Of a stretch of DNA of 64,000 nt, positions 61,169 through 64,000 are shown piece by piece. The stretch is from Thermobacillus sp. ZCTH02-B1 (lineage in GTDB: Bacteria; Bacillota; Bacilli; Paenibacillales; Paenibacillaceae), in contig NZ_LZRU01000015.1 of the NCBI RefSeq assembly GCF_002159085.1, positions 28,656 through 92,655 on the forward strand. The letters run 5' to 3'. A program made the translations under genes and the position numbers. How positions within the stretch are numbered: the stretch's first letter is position 1; every line of letters begins with the position of its first letter. Under the pieces are notes generated by a model. It made no database searches, was not told where the DNA came from, and saw nothing but the letters and a program-made list of their open reading frames with translations.

Positions 61169-63876
61169 GTTTTGATCGTACCTATGAGGAATTGAAACTC
61201 AACCTTTCGCATCGTTCCGTCCTCTTGGACGATGTGTTTTGATCGTACCTATGAGGAATTGAAACCCAAACGGCGTTGATGTGTCGAGCGTCTCCGTGAT
61301 GGGTTTTGATCGTACCTATGAGGAATTGAAACTGCGACAAAATGACATACAAACTGTCGCACAAAGTGACGTTTTGATCGTACCTATGAGGAATTGAAAC
61401 TCGATAGAACCCCAGGATCGTTTCTGTCCCGCCGCTCGTTTTGATCGTACCTATGAGGAATTGAAACTCGGTCCGATGTGGGGAGGTTATGAAAACGGAA
61501 AAGCAGTTTTGATCGTACCTATGAGGAATTGAAACTCTACTAGAACATCATAGGTGAATGTCGTAGCTTTCGTTTTGATCGTACCTATGAGGAATTGAAA
61601 CAAAAATTCCTATATTCAGTTTACGTTTTGTGCGCCGTGTTTTGATCGTACCTATGAGGAATTGAAACCAGCGCCGTTTCCGCCGAATCCAGCCGGCCCG
61701 GGGCGGTTTTGATCGTACCTATGAGGAATTGAAACACGCCGGGCACGGTCCCGAGACGCCGGGGAAGCGAAGGTTTTGATCGTACCTATGAGGAATTGAA
61801 ACATCCCCAACTCGTTGAGGATAACCGGAATGTAGCATCCGGGTTTTGATCGTACCTATGAGGAATTGAAACAGGTACGCCGTCATGACCGAGATGACCG
61901 CGTACGCCGTTTTGATCGTACCTATGAGGAATTGAAACCCACGTCGTGACGCACGGCAACAGCTGGGAGCGTCGTTTTGATCGTACCTATGAGGAATTGA
62001 AACCAGAAGGCCGGTGACAAGCTCAAGTCCGCCGGCGAGAAAAGTTTTGATCGTACCTATGAGGAATTGAAACACTAACTTTCCCCCTTGTAAGTACGTT
62101 TTAAGCACGTCCGGTTTTGATCGTACCTATGAGGAATTGAAACAGGACTGTCACGACCGGGCGGTATTTGTGTCCGATGGTTTTGATCGTACCTATGAGG
62201 AATTGAAACTCTTTCGGGATCACCGCAAATTCAGTAGGGTCTTTTTTGGTTTTGATCGTACCTATGAGGAATTGAAACATATTTGCGACAATCACGCCGC
62301 GCGCACGCCCGAGGAAGTTTTGATCGTACCTATGAGGAATTGAAACATCCTGTGTAGCGATGAACCAGATGCAGTTCTCCCGGTTTTGATCGTACCTATG
62401 AGGAATTGAAACTTTTGCTCGCTCAATGGCTTCCTGTGTATTCTGGATGTTTTGATCGTACCTATGAGGAATTGAAACAACCCAATGATTGTATATTTCC
62501 CATTGGGCTTAATTTGGTTTTGATCGTACCTATGAGGAATTGAAACATTTGGGGGGCACCCGGAAACGGCAAGAGCCATCTTGCGTTTTGATCGTACCTA
62601 TGAGGAATTGAAACAGGCCAGTAAATTCATATTTTGCACTCAATTCATCGTTTTGATCGTACCTATGAGGAATTGAAACCATTCTGATCACTGTAGTGCC
62701 GTCTGTCGGTCAAAGTTTTGATCGTACCTACGAGGAATTGAAACCCATAAAAATATATGTTTGGATTCAGATCGGGAAAGTTTTGATCGTACCTATGAGG
62801 AATTGAAACTAAAACCCTTCTTCTCATTCTTTTCATTCTTATATTCTTGTTTTGATCGTACCTATGAGGAATTGAAACTCGAACAAGCCAATCGGTACAG
62901 CGCCAATCGGTTTAAGTTTTGATCGTACCTATGAGGAATTGAAACCCCGATGTGGGAGATCCCGTACAAAACGGAGTGGGTTTTGATCGTACCTATGAGG
63001 AATTGAAACCCTTTTCCAACGCTTCCCGAATGACCGCGATCTTCTTGTTTTGATCGTACCTATGAGGAATTGAAACCCCGCTGAACAGGTGGAGTCCGCC
63101 CATCAGAGGGCGTTTTGATCGTACCTATGAGGAATTGAAACCCCACTTCTTAATCGACGATGCAAGATTATCTGCAGACGGTTTTGATCGTACCTATGAG
63201 GAATTGAAACCGGGCATGGCAGCTCATCCCACTTCGGCGTCGAGGCTGGGAGTTTTGATCGTACCTATGAGGAATTGAAACTGAAGTTCAAAGAGGGGTC
63301 GGGATAGGTGTTTCGTTTGCGTTTTGATCGTACCTATGAGGAATTGAAACTACAGAGCGTTGGTTCTGGGAATCAACTTTTTCAAGTTTTGATCGTACCT
63401 ATGAGGAATTGAAACTCTGGCCGCCGCCGCCGCGAGTGGCCTGCTGAACATTCGTTTTGATCGTACCTATGAGGAATTGAAACCCCGGACGGCTGACGGC
63501 GACTTCCTGACGTACAGGACGGGTTTTGATCGTACCTATGAGGAATTGAAACAAAACAGCGTTGCGCGGGCCTACAACCTGACGGGCTTCCGTTTTGATC
63601 GTACCTATGAGGAATTGAAACTCAAGCCGGTTCGGATGATTAAGACCGAAGTTCACGGTTTTGATCGTACCTATGAGGAATTGAAACCGCGTTTCATTGC
63701 TAGGTATTCGACCCCGTCCCGAAGTTTTGATCGTACCTATGAGGAATTGAAACGGCGAATGATCAGGTCCGATCCATGTCGAAAAAACGGTTTTGATCGT
63801 ACCTATGAGGAATTGAAACAAAAAGCTCGGCGAGAAACATCCGTTCAGTCGGCCATGTTTTGATCGTACCTATGAG
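61169..63876 (+). CRISPR. CRISPR array, 40 full repeats plus one truncated, 40 spacers
   Basis: The 30-bp repeat begins GTTTTGATCGTACC and ends GAGGAATTGAAAC. Repeats start at 61169, 61236, 61303, 61371 and so on to 63790, with a mean step of about 67 bp, giving spacers of about 35-40 bp. The repeat starting at 62715 has one T-to-C change (CCTACGAGG). The final copy at 63857 stops after 20 bases (GAG at 63874-63876), where foreign sequence begins. The ATTGAAAC end is typical of type I-A/I-B/III systems processed by Cas6. Open frames reading FQFLIGTIKT across the block are repeat translation. Confidence 0.98.
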
Positions 63877-64000
63877 CCATTCCTGTAGTGAATTAATTTA
63901 AGGTTTGAAAGAAAAGAGCGCCTCCTGTATGCTGGGTCTCGAATGTTGCGCACATTCACTGCCCTGATAAAAGGAGGACGCTCTAAATGAAGCATAACCC
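63877..64000 (+). mobile_element. Probable 5' end of an insertion element interrupting the array
   Basis: Sequence unrelated to repeats or spacers starts inside the last repeat. It contains an inverted repeat, AGAGCGCCTCCT (63915-63926) and AGGAGGACGCTCT (63972-63984), that hides the AGGAGG ribosome binding site of a reading frame beginning at 63987, a design often seen ahead of transposase genes. The element family cannot be named from 124 bases, and the other end is outside the window. Confidence 0.6.
63987..64000 (+). CDS. Start of an open reading frame, possible transposase
   Basis: ATG 63987 with AAGGAGG at 63971-63977 (9-base spacing) begins MKHN and runs out of the window. The call depends only on the interrupted CRISPR repeat and the hairpin over the ribosome binding site. 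Confidence 0.4.

Noticed and set aside
61719..63863. Minus- and plus-strand frames with repeated FQFLIGTIKT or FDRTYEELK peptides
   Set aside because: They translate the CRISPR repeats and spacers.

Overview
The window reads as chromosome of a high-GC, spore-former-type Firmicute, most likely Paenibacillaceae (Cohnella/Thermobacillus/Paenibacillus-like). The reasons are strong AGGAGG-type ribosome binding sites with many GTG/TTG starts, a Bacillus-style SinR regulator beside an exopolysaccharide cluster, a UgtP-type glycolipid glucosyltransferase, a LytR-CpsA-Psr protein, a pbuG-type purine riboswitch, and a CRISPR repeat with the ATTGAAAC 3' end common in Firmicutes. Genus assignment is inference.

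Layout. 1-21.9 kb is an exopolysaccharide (eps) region: glycosyltransferases of several families, an EpsG-like polymerase, a pyruvyl transferase-like protein, a flippase, a GH88/105-type hydrolase, a GalE-like protein, and EpsL/EpsM/EpsN-like genes for making and priming an amino sugar, ending with sinR. Two sigma-A-type promoters in it carry GTTCTTT inverted repeats matching the Bacillus SinR box. 22-24.5 kb (minus strand) has a UgtP-like glycosyltransferase and an SGNH hydrolase with a copper-amine-oxidase-like stalk domain. 24.8-29.4 kb is gltB. 29.5-45 kb is a mixed housekeeping and envelope stretch: XRE regulator, CxxC protein, two ABC exporters (one permease carries a frameshift), acyltransferase, hemL, LCP protein, a solitary PD-(D/E)xK-like protein, bcp, guaA, an HD-GYP protein and a Crp/Fnr regulator. 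45.2-46.9 kb is a purine-riboswitch-controlled permease. 47.2-59.9 kb is a co-directional LacI-regulated operon that appears to import a sugar or sugar acid by an ABC system and degrade it through two RraA-family aldolase-like enzymes and a set of dehydrogenases, converging on D-glycerate and glycerate kinase. 60.2-63.9 kb holds a lone cas6 and a CRISPR array of 40 full repeats plus one truncated repeat. The array is broken at 63876 by sequence that looks like the start of an insertion element.

The most unusual structure is a family of short palindromes (consensus ACGG-T-N-N-GCG-N-N-ACCGT) found in three intergenic blocks (4.1-4.7, 5.67-5.80 and 39.3-39.6 kb). The palindromes alternate at 52 (or 51) and 63 bp, a 115-bp period, although the spacer sequences differ between blocks. 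These distances are close to 5, 6 and 11 DNA helical turns, and stem changes are compensated, so the spacing and the dyad both look selected. Other repeats include in-gene 33-bp tandem repeats, 42-bp and 39-bp intergenic repeats, a recent about 760-bp duplication between two glycosyltransferase genes, and low-complexity insertions in several eps proteins. No tRNA or rRNA gene was recognised.
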